A stretch of 64,000 nucleotides of DNA from Pardosa pseudoannulata. Its lineage: Eukaryota > Arthropoda > Arachnida > Araneae > Lycosidae. Positions 25,875-37,460 of the stretch are shown here, one piece after another. The notes beneath the pieces are model-generated. The model did not search any database. It was not told the DNA's origin and saw only the letters and a list, made by a program, of their open reading frames with translations. The position numbers and the translations under genes are program-made. Numbering within the stretch: position 1 is the first letter of the stretch; each line of letters starts with the position of its first letter. Location of the stretch: the NCBI GenBank assembly GCA_032207245.1, contig CM063510.1, forward strand, positions 50,070,595 to 50,134,594, in the 5' to 3' direction.

Positions 25875-26297
25875 CCTTTCACAAAGAAGGAAATTTTACA
25901 GAAGACTGATATGCAGATAATATTATCAGAAGGTTTAAAAAAGTTATATTGCTCTCGAAATCTTTACTGTGAAGCAATGTACCATTGGATTAACAGATAC
26001 GAAATTCATAAAATCTACAATAAAGTCATTCTAAATAGAAGACTGTGATATCAGTGATACATAGAGAAAAATATTAAGAGGTTTTAGAAAGTTATACTGT
26101 TCTGAAAATGTGGACGAAGAAACATTGCAATAATGATTCGAAATTCCCAAAATCCACAAAAAAGTCATTCTTACAGCAGACTATCATATCACTGACATGC
26201 AGAGAATAATATTAGGTTTAAGAAAGTTAGAATCTTCTAAAAATATACACAATGAAGCAGTGCAACAGTGAATTAACAAAAAATCGAAATTGGAATG
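25875..26297 (+). repeat. Tandem array of ~137-bp units (three units plus a partial)
   Basis: Units start at 25901, 26038 and 26176 with GAAGACTGATATGCAGATAA, GAAGACTGTGATATCAGTGA and GCAGACTATCATATCACTGA. Each continues with a GGTTTNAGAAAGTTA-like segment, a GAAGCANTGNANCA-like segment and an AAAATCCACAAAAAAGTCAT-like end. Part of a preceding unit is seen from about 25875. Unit 1 is open in one frame; units 2 and 3 have stops in that frame. No match to a known family is claimed. Confidence 0.8.
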
Positions 26298-26419
26298 TTA
26301 TGAAATTTTGAGTGACAGGGATATTGCGTTTTTGCTTGTGGTTCAGAAGGAACATGGAAATTTTGCAGACACTGAGGTATTACGTAATCACTTGAAGCAA
26401 GTAAGATTTTGTTTAGAGC

Positions 26420-26578
26420 GTTACGTTTTACTGTTGTGTACACGAGGACTAATGAGACCGGGACCTACTGCTTAAAGCCGATTCTGAAAGGCTACGAATA
26501 TTCATGCAAGCAGTGGGATTCAAACCCCGGAAATCCAGTACCAAAGAGCAACACTGTATTATACGACCATTGGTCGTT
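26420..26578 (-). mobile_element. SINE-A, decayed
   Basis: Plus-strand landmarks: CTAATGAGACCGGGACC, TACTGCTTAAAGCCGATTC, GGCTACGAATATTCATGC, B-box complement GGGATTCAAACCCC and CCAGTACCAAAGAGC. The two reading frames open across it are SINE sequence. Confidence 0.8.
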
Positions 26579-26684
26579 TGGAAGTAGCAAGAAGAAAGCA
26601 CATCTACTGAAAAATGACAGAAATTTGAGTAGTAAATTTTGTTGAAGAGTAAATGAAAAACAGACTATAATATTATTTGTTATC

Positions 26685-26965
26685 TGTGGTAGCCCAGTTA
26701 GAATTGCATCGATTTCATAATCGGAGGACTGTGTTATCGAGTCTCGAACCGGCCTAATATGCTTTGTGTTCATAAATGACGTCTGTTGGACGTAAAATGG
26801 GTTCTTGGTTACGATGTCCTCCAAGTTACCAAATTATATCTCTGGAGGTGACAGGCCAAGCCTGGGGAGACGCTTGTGCTTGATCCTTGCTTCTAAATTA
26901 CGATAACGCACTTTGTGTTGTTTTTAGGAAGTAATGTTGTCTGCCTGTATGGTACTCCCTTAACA
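26685..26965 (+). mobile_element. SINE-B with tRNA-Met-like head
   Basis: The head reads TGGTAGCCCAGTTAGAATT (A-box-like), GATTTCATAATCGG (an anticodon stem-loop with CAT in the loop TTCATAA, as in methionine tRNA) and GAGTCTCGAACC (B-box-like). The body contains GATGTCCTCCAAGTTACC, AAATTATATCTCTGGAG, CCTTGCTTCTAAATTACGA and TGGTACTC. The same body, with or without a head, is found at 5532, 11890, 13624 and 29690. It is not a tRNA gene: stems are imperfect and the body is appended. Confidence 0.75.
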
Positions 26966-26999
26966 AAATGGTCTTCAAATTCTGGAGCGTTCATGGATG

Positions 27000-27238
27000 A
27001 ATGCTTAACGCTTAATTTGGCTAAGTCCGCTACACCGGATATGTATATTTATAACTACTATATAACAAAATTGTCAGTGTTCGCCACAGAGGACATTAAT
27101 TATCTCAAAAATGGAAAATGATATATTTTTTTTTGTTTATTTTACAGAGGTCCTAATGTCTATACAGACATGGGAAAATAACAGAAATTTAAATTAAAAA
27201 ATATTTGAAAAACATGTTGTCAAATTAAGGGTTAATAC
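27000..27238 (+). repeat. Inverted repeat pair, unit 1 (unclassified family)
   Basis: Matches the reverse complement of 35032-35250 closely. Shared segments include TATTTATAACTACTATATAA, TAATTATCTCAAAAATGG, CTAATGTCTATACAGACATG and AAATTAAAAAATATTTGAAA. It ends near GGGTTAA. I do not recognise the family and see no coding. Confidence 0.75.
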
Positions 27239-27239
27239 T

Positions 27240-29400
27240 CAAGTGCATCCACGTCATAAAATATTATTTCAATTTTTTGTCTCAAAAGAATGGGTAAATT
27301 ACACACCGACATTACTTTCATGTATTGCAGTATTTGAAAATCGAAAATTAAAATTTGTTCATTCTCTTTCTTTGTATTAATCGAATTATTATTACTATCT
27401 GATGGCATGCAGTCTCTATCATATTTACACAACTTTTTATAAAATTTGCAATAATTTGCAGTTAATCTAGAGTTTATTGTATACGCACCAATAATGCAGA
27501 AGACATTTCTCATGCGTAAAAATTAACTGTAGTAAGTTTTAATTTTATTCTTAGTATGAGTGTAAATACTATTATATAAAATAATCAAATCAGTAAAATC
27601 TGCAAGAAAACAATTGCAAAAAACTTTTTAGAAAAACTTATTCGTCCAACTGTCGCATAAAGACCAAAACGAGAGTTAATGATTAAAATATGATATTTTA
27701 GCACGCTACTTTTAATAATTCATTTTAATTAGAATTTTAAGCATAACCACTATCTTATCGGGCTGTGAAAGAAGTATTATATCAGAAATATTATAATAAT
27801 TACAAATAATAGTTTTTAAATCAACTCAGGCTAATTATTATTTATCGGATTCAAGGCATAAAGTTTGTCAGCAAAGTTAAGAAATTTTAAAGAAACTTCT
27901 TTTCCTGCAATCAGTACAGTAATAATAAACCCAGTAAATTGCAACATATTCATTTATAATTGCATTGAAAATATATTTGTGCTCCTCTTCCTTTTTAGTA
28001 CTTATTATTTGTTTTGTATGGACGCAAAGGAAAACGGAAAAAGTTATGCGTAGCCTGCAGTCGTTAGTTTCTTTCACTGTTATTGGCTTCCCACATTCGT
28101 CCCGCATTATAAATAGATGTTCTTTAAATGCTTAAGTTTTACACCTCAGGCGTCCAAAATTGTATTCTTATTCTTTGATATAAATCAGTATGTTATATAT
28201 TTCATCTTCGATACGTAACTATTAGAAATTGAACAAATAATACACACAAATGCGACTTTTACTATCAATCTATTGAAAGAATAAATATATGTAATAAATA
28301 ACGGAAAATACATTTTATGACATATGATATTTCATAGTTTACAGGGATTTTTGTTGGTATGTGATTGAACTACAGCAATATTTTTGAAACCGTACAGAAT
28401 AGTTTAGAAAGTCTATGATCCCTCACGGTTATATAACCGTGCGTCTAAGCCAAGGAAAAAAGACTTACAAATACAGAAAAGAGGATAAAATGATAACAGA
28501 ATAAATCACTACAATAGTAATATCTACAAAATAGAAATAAAATTCAATATTTATAAAAATACACCATGTGTCGTTTCTGACCCAATCATTCTAACTAAAT
28601 GCTACATTTTAACAACATGTGAAGATTAACGTATTCAATTTCTATTTGTTATACGCTGGTTCAGGTAAAATTTCTCTTCCTTCAAATTAATTTACAGACA
28701 TCAGTTCCAAATGTCTAAAATTTCGGATCAAGTCGTAAAAAGGTTTCAAAAATTTGCTTTCTCTCTTGAAAATTAGCATTTATATTTACGAGAGGAATTT
28801 TTTTCATATTTCTCCCATAAAATATACAGTATTCGTTTTCTGACATTCAGCATATTTTTACGAATAAAATTCAGGAGTTTCCGGTAACGCTAAGACATTT
28901 TCACCTCAAGACAGAATTTAAAGAGTATACAGATTACTCTAAATTCATCTGCAGGGTAGGGAAAACAATTTTCATGCTGAATAAAATTCTGAGATTTCTT
29001 GGCAATTTAATGTTAAAATTAGTACAGAGTTTACCCAGTCAGAGAGTACTCAGACTGCTAGATGTAGTGTGTATCTAAAATTTGTTAAAACTGGAAATTG
29101 GAGTTAGAATTTACTAGTTTTTGAAGGAGAGTAGTAACATAAAATAAAGTAAAAATCTTTATTTTCAAATTCTTATTCTTAAATAAGATGCATAACGGGG
29201 ATTTTACTTTAGAGAGCACTTAGGTCATGGAAATATTTTATAACTGTGCGCCTCTACGGGGGCAAGCTCTCCTTCCATATATTATTTTATACTCTACATA
29301 TAAAAGCCCCTTTTAACCCTTTGATGTACAGTAGTTGCGCAGTAATATTACATGCTAAGTCAATTTTTTTCTGTTTTTTAAACAAATAAAAATTTAGATA
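27240..29400. other. No gene recognised
   Basis: AT-rich. Holds only the 18-bp palindrome described separately. Short open frames (27232-27513 minus, 27865-28107) show no motif. Confidence 0.6.
28424..28441. other. Perfect 18-bp palindrome
   Basis: CACGGTTATATAACCGTG is its own reverse complement. It could be a protein-binding site or chance. Confidence 0.5.
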
Positions 29401-29577
29401 AAATTATTTAATTATTATTATTATTATTATTAACTATATTATTATTATTACTATTACCATTATTTTTTTATTATTTATTTAAATATAATAATAATTAAAT
29501 TAATAATAATAAAATAATAATATGTTAATAATAACACTATTTTTATAGTTATTGTATTATTATTTAATTATTATAGT
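29401..29577. repeat. ATT/TAA-rich simple repeat region
   Basis: Imperfect ATT units changing to AATAAT and back to ATT over about 175 bp. Confidence 0.85.
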
Positions 29578-29689
29578 ATGTAACTTGTTAAAGAAATAAA
29601 AATTATTTCCATTGTGGGTACTTGGCTTTATGGTGTTTGCCACTACCAAGTGACAGATAGTTGTTGACTATTCTCTTATGAGGGAAACA

Positions 29690-29946
29690 TACTGGCGGCA
29701 AGCATGATTCCCCGACACAAAACAAACAAATTGGGATGCAGGGACCAAGGAGAAGAATCCCAGGCCTTGCTAGTCACTTCCATAGGTATTGCTCAAGAAC
29801 TTGGAAGTCATTGTAACAAAAATGCTATTTTACGTGCTTCGTTCGCCATTAATGAGTACGGCAGATCTTTACCCGACACTAGACTCGAACTCCCAACCCT
29901 CTAGTTATGAGATCCATATACTTGCTGACTGAGCTGCTGCTACTGC
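29690..29946 (-). mobile_element. SINE-B with tRNA-Met-like head
   Basis: On the minus strand, from 29946: AGCAGCTCAGTCAGCAAG (A box), GGATCTCATAACTAG (CAT anticodon-like loop) and GGGAGTTCGAGTCTAG (B box). The body then follows, with CTTCCAAGTTCTTGAGCAA and GGTCCCTGC. This is the best preserved tRNA head of the family in the window. The open frame across it on the plus strand (29704-29904) is the antisense of the element. Confidence 0.7.
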
Positions 29947-30079
29947 AAAGGTATACGGTTTTTGACTTTTTATGGTTTTAATGACTTATAAAAGCAACAG
30001 ATGGCAGCGGTGTACTTAATTCTTTTTTCTAATTTTATCTTATCTTTAAAGTTTAAAATATTCTTAGTAGTCTAACCTC

Positions 30080-30810
30080 TTCTGGTATTTCCATGTATTT
30101 TTGGTGGATTCGTTCGCAAGTAGGGTACGAACTTGTGGATAAAGCAGCCAGATCTGCCAGCAAATATCTAAGCAACTACGTGCCATGTTTCGATGCAATA
30201 AACCAGGTGGTAAATCTTATTTATGAAAAATGGCTGAAAAACATTGACCAGATTGAGAATAACGAAGTAAGTGCTCTAAAACCAAAGATTACTCTTCTTA
30301 TCCGCTGCAATCAATAATGCGCCAAATCGGGCCCATTTAGCTTTGAGGCTGTCGGGCTTTGGCTTACCCCGGCGGAGATGGACAGATCGCAAGTACTGGG
30401 TCATACCACTGCGCAGTCGACCCTTTGAAGAACCCGCAGTAGAGTTTCGCTGAGAAAGGAGAAGAATTTGGAAGACCAGTGGATGATTAGAGGACCTCTT
30501 AAAACCGGACTTAGTGAGGGTGGCGTGAACCACGCGGGCCGAGAACACAAACAAAAAAAACAGAGGCGGAATTAGGATTTAGCTCATTGCACCTATAGAC
30601 GGAAAACCGGAAAACCAAACAAAAAGGCCAGGAAATTTTGAGAGACGACAGACGCAATCCTGGACCTCTGGACCATCACTCGAGGATCATTGTGATAAAC
30701 CTTTGGTCCGTCCTGCGGAACCCCCGTAACTGGGCGTGCCCAAAAAGAACCCTCTGGAGCCTCGCATTAGCTCAAGATGTGAAAAAAAACCCGTAAACTA
30801 AAAAAACATA
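30080..30810 (+). pseudogene. LINE 3' end with RNase H remnant, copy 2
   Basis: From 30093 the plus strand encodes FWWIRSQVGYELVDKAARSA, corresponding to the W-I-P-H-V-G-G-N-E-A-D-A-A segment of the RNase H domain found at the C-terminus of R1/jockey-type LINEs. The catalytic-region D of xxVDKAA is kept, but the usual H-V-G-I-x-GN part is shortened. The frame runs to 30317. After a shift, another frame continues with RAHLALRLSG and RRRWTDRKYWVIPLRSRPFE, matching copy 1. The remaining G+C-rich sequence to the A-rich stretch near 30785 matches copy 1 at 8067-8600. Stops and frameshifts make it a pseudogene. Confidence 0.65.
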
Positions 30811-31620
30811 AACGAGGGGGGTAATGTTGTGTAAAAAAAGAAAAAGGAAATTATAGGCCGAAATAGAATCTTGGCCTTCGACTTATGCTGACCACCTTGC
30901 CGAGTCACTCATCATAGCAGACCTAACCCCTACCATGAGTTTCCCATGAGTTTTAGTGATACAACTCTTTTGTGAATTAAATTTCATTATTTTCCTAAAC
31001 TTTTATCATGGTGTTGCATTTGTTTACAAATAGGAGTTTGTTATTAGTTCATTTATGCATTTATTAAGAGTTTGTCAAAGAAACCGAGGAAATAAAATTT
31101 TATATTTTAACATTACAATGATCTTTAAAACCTTTCACTCCTACCTCACTTACTTTTCAATTCATTACTATCTTTTATTTTTAGCAAAGTGCTTCCTTTT
31201 TTAGTAGTTAAAGTAAATTCCATTGTTAGCATTTTGAAAATATCTTGACAGTTTTCTTTTATGATATATGAATTCTATTGATCGGCGTCTAGTTTTTCTA
31301 GAAGAAAAAACATAAAATGCTTTCCATATGATGTTCGGAAGTAGTTTTAATGAAAAAAATATAGTGATTAATAAAAGTATAGTTTTCAGACGAAACCTAG
31401 TACATACAGTATCTAAAAGCCGATAATATATTAAATTTTAGCTGTTTTATTAAAAGATATAAAAGGTTACGACATCATTAAATAGTTGGCTGACTTGAAA
31501 ACAAAAAAGGTATAAAGCGCATCTAAACTTCAAAATATAAAGACATTTTAGAATGAAGGGAAACGTTTGTAAACGCTGCAGAAGAAAATGAATTGTTCAC
31601 AAAAATATTAGTTACGGGAG

Positions 31621-31720
31621 NNNNNNNNNNNNNNNNNNNNNNNNNNNNNNNNNNNNNNNNNNNNNNNNNNNNNNNNNNNNNNNNNNNNNNNNNNNNNNNN
31701 NNNNNNNNNNNNNNNNNNNN
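31621..31720. other. Assembly gap (100 N)
   Basis: A run of exactly 100 N in plain AT-rich DNA. Size unknown. No repeat edge is visible at either side. Confidence 1.
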
Positions 31721-32029
31721 TAAAGTGCTTTCCCTGATTGTGATGTAAAGTTATAAAATGCGAACTGTGTAAGATTGCTAATTCTCGACATAAATCATTT
31801 AAATCAACAGATAAAATTAGGTCACAAAAAGCCTTAGAATTAAATCATTTAGACCTATGTTGCCCCATTTCTTAATATTACTATCGGAGGTTACCTTTAT
31901 TTCTTAAATATCATCGATGAATTTTCGCGTAAAGTAATTACCCATCCAATAAAAAAAAGGAATTTTTTAGTTTTACATTTTTAAAATCCTGGACATTTCT
32001 AAATTAGTTGAAATAAACCCAATTGAAAT

Positions 32030-32340
32030 ATTTCAGCTAAACTCTGTAAATCTATACATTCATACAATGCTTTTAAGGCAACTATAGTTGCATTTTGCTG
32101 AAAATTGTGTTTTAACTTATGCAGACTGTAAATAAAAAAACAATTGCACTCATTCTTTTTCAAATTTTCAGATTCAATACACTATAAACCTAATCTGCCT
32201 ACTTTTTTTACTGTTTATATTATTTATAAATTATAGCGTTTGAAATGGAATTTTTAAATATTGTTTTAGCTTTTTTGAAAATTCAATAAACTGGTGTAAA
32301 AAGTCCTGATAACCTTTCTTAAATTTAAATACATGGATAA
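32030..32340 (+). repeat. Dispersed AT-rich repeat also present in the palindrome arms
   Basis: CTTTTAAGGCAACTATAGTT, TTTTGCTGAAAATTGTGTTT, ATTGCACTCATT, CAATACACTATAAACCTA and AACTGGTGTAA are found in the same order at 63255-63515 and, reversed, at about 39500-39735. A weaker copy lies near 34140-34370. Family unclassified. Confidence 0.6.
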
Positions 32341-33482
32341 TACATGGTTTTAAAATTTAAGCATTATTGCATTGCCAGCTGCATTGAAAAGAAAAACTCA
32401 TCAAAACAACAAATTAGAAACATTTGACAATAGCATGACTTTTTATACTTAGGAAATAAAACTAAATAACATAAATAGGACAATTTTTAAATCGTATTAA
32501 ATTTGTTATTTTAAAGTTTCCTTTCTTTCTCAAACATTGGTTAAAGCATAGGATTATAACACTTTCTTGCATTTAAATGAATCGTAATACCGTCAATATC
32601 CTTCATACAATTTTTCTTTGTCATAGACTACAAAAAATATTTTTTTTAATATTTATCTTCAATGTTAAGCAAAGGCTGGACAAGTACTGGCATTACCTCA
32701 GCTGACAGCTCAATGAAATAAATTATATTTGACTATATCTACGTTGATTTATCGAGGAGGAAATAAGACCTAAAATAAATCAACTTCAGTTAAAAATGTT
32801 CATTATTTTAATGTTTTCCTGTCTCAGATATCTAGAATAATATTTCTAGTTTTGACTTTAAAATGGTGGCTTTAAAACAAATTGCTTTCAAAATAAATTA
32901 GTACTTTGTAAAATATGTCATACAACTGGTTTTTGGGGATGCATGTCACGTTTGAAAATATCATTTTAGCTTCTTGTATACGAAGGATTTGTGTATGAAC
33001 GATGTCAAGCTATTAAGTAAATGTAACACTAAACAATTAGAATTAAAATCAATAAATATGTGATAATATAATATGTAATAAATGCCTGAATACAACTCAA
33101 AATGAAAAAATGAGCTATAAAAATATTTCTGTGGGGTAATACATTGCTGTTGTTACTTCAAATCCAAATTCTTTATTCTAAGTTAAAATAATAACCCAAG
33201 TTTATATTATCTTTAATATTAATAATAGCAAAATTCTACTGATCTATATCACAAAATACAAATATATTAGTGAGAAGAAAAGATAAGGTAAAATGCTAAA
33301 AAATATTAAAAAAACATAAAAAGTAAAAGAAGTTCTTTAAGTGCTACACCTAAAAGAAAAGTTGCCAAAGTCCAAGAGCACACTACATTCTTTTCCTTCC
33401 TTCTCATCTACTCCAGCACCCCTATACTTTTTCCATTATCCTATGCTGATGCTTCCGTTGTTCCATTGTCCTGTGCATGATG

Positions 33483-33660
33483 GCCGAACGATGGCCGATT
33501 GGTTAGAGTGCTGGCCTTCGGTACCGGAGTTCGTGGGTTCGAATCCCACAGTGGCATGGATGTTCGTAGCCGTTCGGAATTGGATTTAAGCTGTAGGTCC
33601 CGGTCTCATTAGCCCTCGTGTTGCAAAAAGTAGACCGTAGCACTCCAAACCAAACCAAAC
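33483..33660 (+). mobile_element. SINE-A, near full length with target-site duplication
   Basis: The tRNA head has an A-box-like TGGCCGATTGGTTAGAG and a perfect B box GGTTCGAATCC. The body and CCAAACCAAACC tail are shared with the other SINE-A copies. Flanking repeats CCTGTGCATGATG (33470-33482) and CCTGTGCACGATG (33660-33672) differ at one base and are the target-site duplication. Open frames on both strands here come from the SINE and do not encode a host protein. Confidence 0.85.
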
Positions 33661-34139
33661 CTGTGCACGATGCTTCCTTTACTGGCTCTACAGATTGACC
33701 GGTACTCCAAGCATGGTCCTGAATCTTCCTCTGGCGACCAATCACAATTCTTCAAACTTGATGAAGTTTAAGTGCAGTCGTTTCCACTGGCCACATCACA
33801 TGCCTCCTGGAGTAGCTAAAAAATACTTGGGTATGCAACCCACAATGTGTGAGTGCGACAAGCAGATCAGTTTCGCAAACCTTATGTAAAACATAGCTGC
33901 AGGCTCAGAAATGTGAAGAAAATAACTATTATAATAAAAATGAGAGAATAAAAATTCAAATTCTAATGGGATATGACAAACATTTTTTGTCATCTTAAAA
34001 ATTTGAATATTTTTAAAAATAAACATTATCGCTTTCTATTTTTTTTTAGTTAGAAAAACATTAAATTCTTCAAAATATTCTAGATTGCTTTGTACGGTAA
34101 CATTTTTAGTCCTACATATAACAGTTTGTTCAAATGCTC

Positions 34140-34370
34140 ATCCTTGAAAAAAATGCTTTTTACAATTCTTAAAGAATCAAATATTTGTGTCAATTTAAAG
34201 TTTTATCTCTAATAACGAGTTTTTGAAATTTTTTTGTATTCTTGATTGCAAATGACATTCACTTGATGCATTTTATATTTTGTCAACTTGCGCGTACTGT
34301 AAATAATAAACTATTGCACATAGTTTTCACAGTAAATACTGTTTAGAAACATAAATTTAAAATTCTTCTT
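34140..34370 (+). repeat. Weaker copy of the dispersed AT-rich repeat
   Basis: GTCAACTTGCGCGTACTGTA, AACTATTGCACATAGTTTTC and ACAGTAAATACTGTTTAGAA parallel the copies at 32030 and 39500. The upstream part is hard to align by eye. Confidence 0.4.
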
Positions 34371-35031
34371 ATTTTTAGGTATTTAATATTATTTTTTAAA
34401 AATTAAAAATAAATTAAAATAAATTTCTTAAAATACATTATTCACATGTAAAAATAATAGAAATCAACAGGATTTTTTAATATATAAATTAGAAACTAGA
34501 TTTTTATATAAAATGGAAGCTAATGATCTTTTAACATTCTGTGAACTTCAGTTATATTAATAGGAGTGATATACCTATTTTATAGCATATGAAATTCCAA
34601 TTTTTTTGTTTTCGATATGATAAAGCTATTTTTTATACGAAAATATGAAATATCTTTCAAGTTATGAATTTACAGAATTAAAAATATATTTTACTTCATG
34701 AATAAAAATTTAATTTCTTTTATCCATAATCCAAAGTTTATCTTATAATGGAATTTATTTACGTTGGCGGTTTTACGTTATTTTTTAAAAATAATCTTCT
34801 ATATGAAAAACAAAAATATTTTTTCATAGGTAGTGTTATTAGAAGCTTGTTAAGAAATGCATTCTAAAGCTAGTAAAATTTATAGTTTAACAGGGAATCG
34901 AATAAAAGCTATTATAATGAAAATTTTTAAGGTGGGAGGTACTATGTTCCTCTAAGTAAAAGGACAAAAGATGTACAGCTGACTAAGAGGAAGTAAACAG
35001 TAACTCTGATCTGAACATTGCTAATTCATGG

Positions 35032-35250
35032 TTAACCTTTATTTTGAAAAGATGTTTTTTCAAATATTTTTTAATTTCTGTTATTTTTCCATGTCTGTAT
35101 AGACATTAGTATCTCTGTAAAAATAAACAAAAAAAATATATCTTTTTCCATTTTTGAGATAATTAATTTTCGCTTTGGCGAACACCGACAATTATGTTAT
35201 ATAGTAGTTATAAATATACATGTCTGGTGTAACGGCCAGACTTAAATAAA
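35032..35250 (-). repeat. Inverted repeat pair, unit 2 (unclassified family)
   Basis: Reverse-complement partner of 27000-27238, about 8 kb away. Identity is visually about 90% in the core. At the outer end, GTCTGG...CCAGAC forms a small inverted motif (about 35221-35240). Confidence 0.75.
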
Positions 35251-35378
35251 GTAATTTGACAAATAACTGTACATATATAGGACGAGTCCCTAATAACTCC
35301 CAGGAACGTTTGCCGTATTCTGGATATAAATGTTCTTAAACACAGCTATCTTTATACAATAATAGTCAATTGTTCAGG

Positions 35379-35845
35379 CTTTTCGTTTCTATTGTGTAAA
35401 AAGGGTGTTTTTAGGTAAGCTGAATTCTTCTGACTTCGCCTGGTTCGTTAAACGTAACTGGTTAGTTTAAATACGGCGTTGTTTTAGCTCGGGTAGTTGG
35501 GAGCTTCCTAATCTTTTCTATAGTGTAGAGATGTTGGGTTTTAAGTAAGTCGAATTCTTCCGACTTCCTTGCTGGTTCGTTAAACGTAACCGCGTCTGCT
35601 TATACGGCGTTGTTTTAGCTCAAGTAGGTTGGGACTTACTTTTCGTTTCTATTGTATAAAAATGTTGGATTTTAGGTAAGCTGACTTGCTTCGACTCGTT
35701 GTCTGTCCTTTAATCTCAACCTGATTAGTTTATCTACGACGTTGACTTGGCACACTCATGCTGATGGCTTGCTTTCAGTTTTTGTCGTGCAGATAGATTG
35801 GTGTTTAAGTGAGCTGAATTCTTCAGACTAGTTGGCTTAAAATAT
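35379..35845 (+). repeat. Tandem array of ~126-134-bp units (about 3.5 units)
   Basis: Units start at 35379, 35513, 35639 and 35772 with CTTTTCGTTTCTATTGTGTA or variants. Each has TTTTAGGTAAGCTGAATTCT, CTGGTTCGTTAAACGTAAC and ATACGGCGTTGTTTTAGCTC or decayed forms; the last unit is partial. It is richer in G+C than its flanks. No coding is recognised. Confidence 0.85.
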
Positions 35846-37078
35846 ACTACACAATACGTTCAGTATTTTATTTATGCTTTATTTTTTAGTTTATTTTAGA
35901 GTTAAATTTTGTTTTTTTTTTTAAATTTGAGTAATGTTTTTTAATTTCTCATTTTCTTAAAACAAATATGTACTTGTCATTGTTTTTATAACTTTTTTTT
36001 AAGTGGGGGAGGGAGTTAATTATCAAAATCCTTTTTTACTGCATTACAGTTCATACTCTGCTAAAAATATTAGAATTTCTGTCTGCTTACAGTAAAAGAT
36101 AATTAGTTTACAAATATAATTGTTTTTAACTGACAAACGTTTAAGATTATTTTTTTGACTAAATGGATATCTACTTTTTTCTCTAATGTATATATTAATA
36201 TTTTTAAATAAATTATTTCTTTATGTTACATAACTAAATATTTTAAATCCAGTTAGACCATTAAGGACCTAGAAAATATTTTGCTCCAAACAATGTGGAT
36301 CCTTTTTGTTTTATAGCGAATCAAAAATAAACTATCACAACGAAATCTTTTCAGCTTTAAACACACGTTTCCTTAAAAAGATTCAATGCACGTAACAAGA
36401 ATATGTATGTGATAAGGAAGTTAAATGTCTTAGAATTTTATGTGTGGTGGTGTCAAAGAAAAGGCTAATGGTTTTCTGTGAAGACCATTACATAATAATT
36501 TATCATTCCATAAATCGACCATTGAAGAAACACCCGAATATTCTGGATATCTACCTATTTGTAGCTTTAATAAGACCGAAATAAAACCAAATAGGACATT
36601 AATAACTATTTTTAGGAACAATTTTTAAAATTTATCAAAAATTTCTGGAATTTACTGTAATTCTCTCGAAGCTTTGGGAATATGGACGGAACTTATAAAG
36701 ATGTGACCATACTAGGTTTTGGAAAGCACCACCTGTTTTCATTAGACGATACATGGATTTTATAGATGTTTGATACGGCACGATCTACAATCTTGCTATA
36801 CAAGGTTGATTGATTGATCGACAGGACCACAACCAACCCGCAAAAGGGTTTTAGGGTTGAAAATGCCATGGTGGCCTGGGATATCCACATCTACTGCCGA
36901 ACTTTATTTAGAATACTACTTCTGTTGTTTGTACATACTACTGCAATATTGCAAGATTTTCAAGATTTCTTATATCATAGATTCAATTTCAAATCAACTT
37001 AAACAGTTTTTGCTGTTACGTTTTTCAAGCACATATTTTAATATTTCTTAATGTATGTGCTTCTCAGTTACTTACAAT

Positions 37079-37322
37079 TAACCCCTTGAGGACTGGCATG
37101 TAAATGCAATAAGAGTCGACCGCTGCGAAACCTGTTACTGTTTCCGCCATCTAGTAATTAAATCTAGCATTTAAAAATTACAATAAAACGTTCATATCTC
37201 CTATTACACATACAGGACGCTGGTCTCTCAATATCAACCGTAGATCATAGCGTGGAGGCGACGCTGGACTGATAAGAGTGAAATTTCTGCGTCCCGTTTA
37301 CGAGACTACATCGCGTTAACTT
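37079..37322 (+). mobile_element. Possible TTAA-associated element end
   Basis: TTAACCCCTTGAGGACTGG at 37079 looks like a piggyBac-type terminus next to TTAA. A second TTAA at 37317-37320 follows CGAGACTACATCGCG, but the two ends do not match each other as inverted repeats. Tentative. Confidence 0.25.
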
Positions 37323-37352
37323 TGTGTAGCACAATAGCAACACAATTATGCG

Positions 37353-37460
37353 CAATACAAGTGCTAATGAGACCAGTACCTACTGCTTGAAAATTTTTCC
37401 GAACGCCGATAAACATCCATGCCATCAGGATGATTCGAATTCCGCTACTAAATGGATGTT
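37353..37460 (-). mobile_element. SINE-A fragment, strongly decayed
   Basis: Plus-strand landmarks: AGTGCTAATGAGACCAGTAC, CTACTGCTTGAAAA, AAACATCCATGCCATCAGGA and GATTCGAATTCCG. The head is lost. Confidence 0.65.

Larger units (their letters stand above)
30811..33460. other. No gene recognised
   Basis: AT-rich DNA broken by an N gap and containing the dispersed repeat at 32030-32340. Nothing else supportable. Confidence 0.6.

Noticed and set aside
25875..26297. CRISPR-like array
   Set aside because: Whole 137-bp units are repeated, with no short repeat/unique spacer alternation, and the context is eukaryotic.
30276..30554. 92-codon minus-strand frame
   Set aside because: Antisense of the LINE 3' end shared with 8067-8610.
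33503..33745. Minus-strand frame with RANETGTYSLNPIPNGYEH
   Set aside because: Translation of SINE-A. The same phrase appears at 61823-62026, 26409-26645 and 12063-12329.
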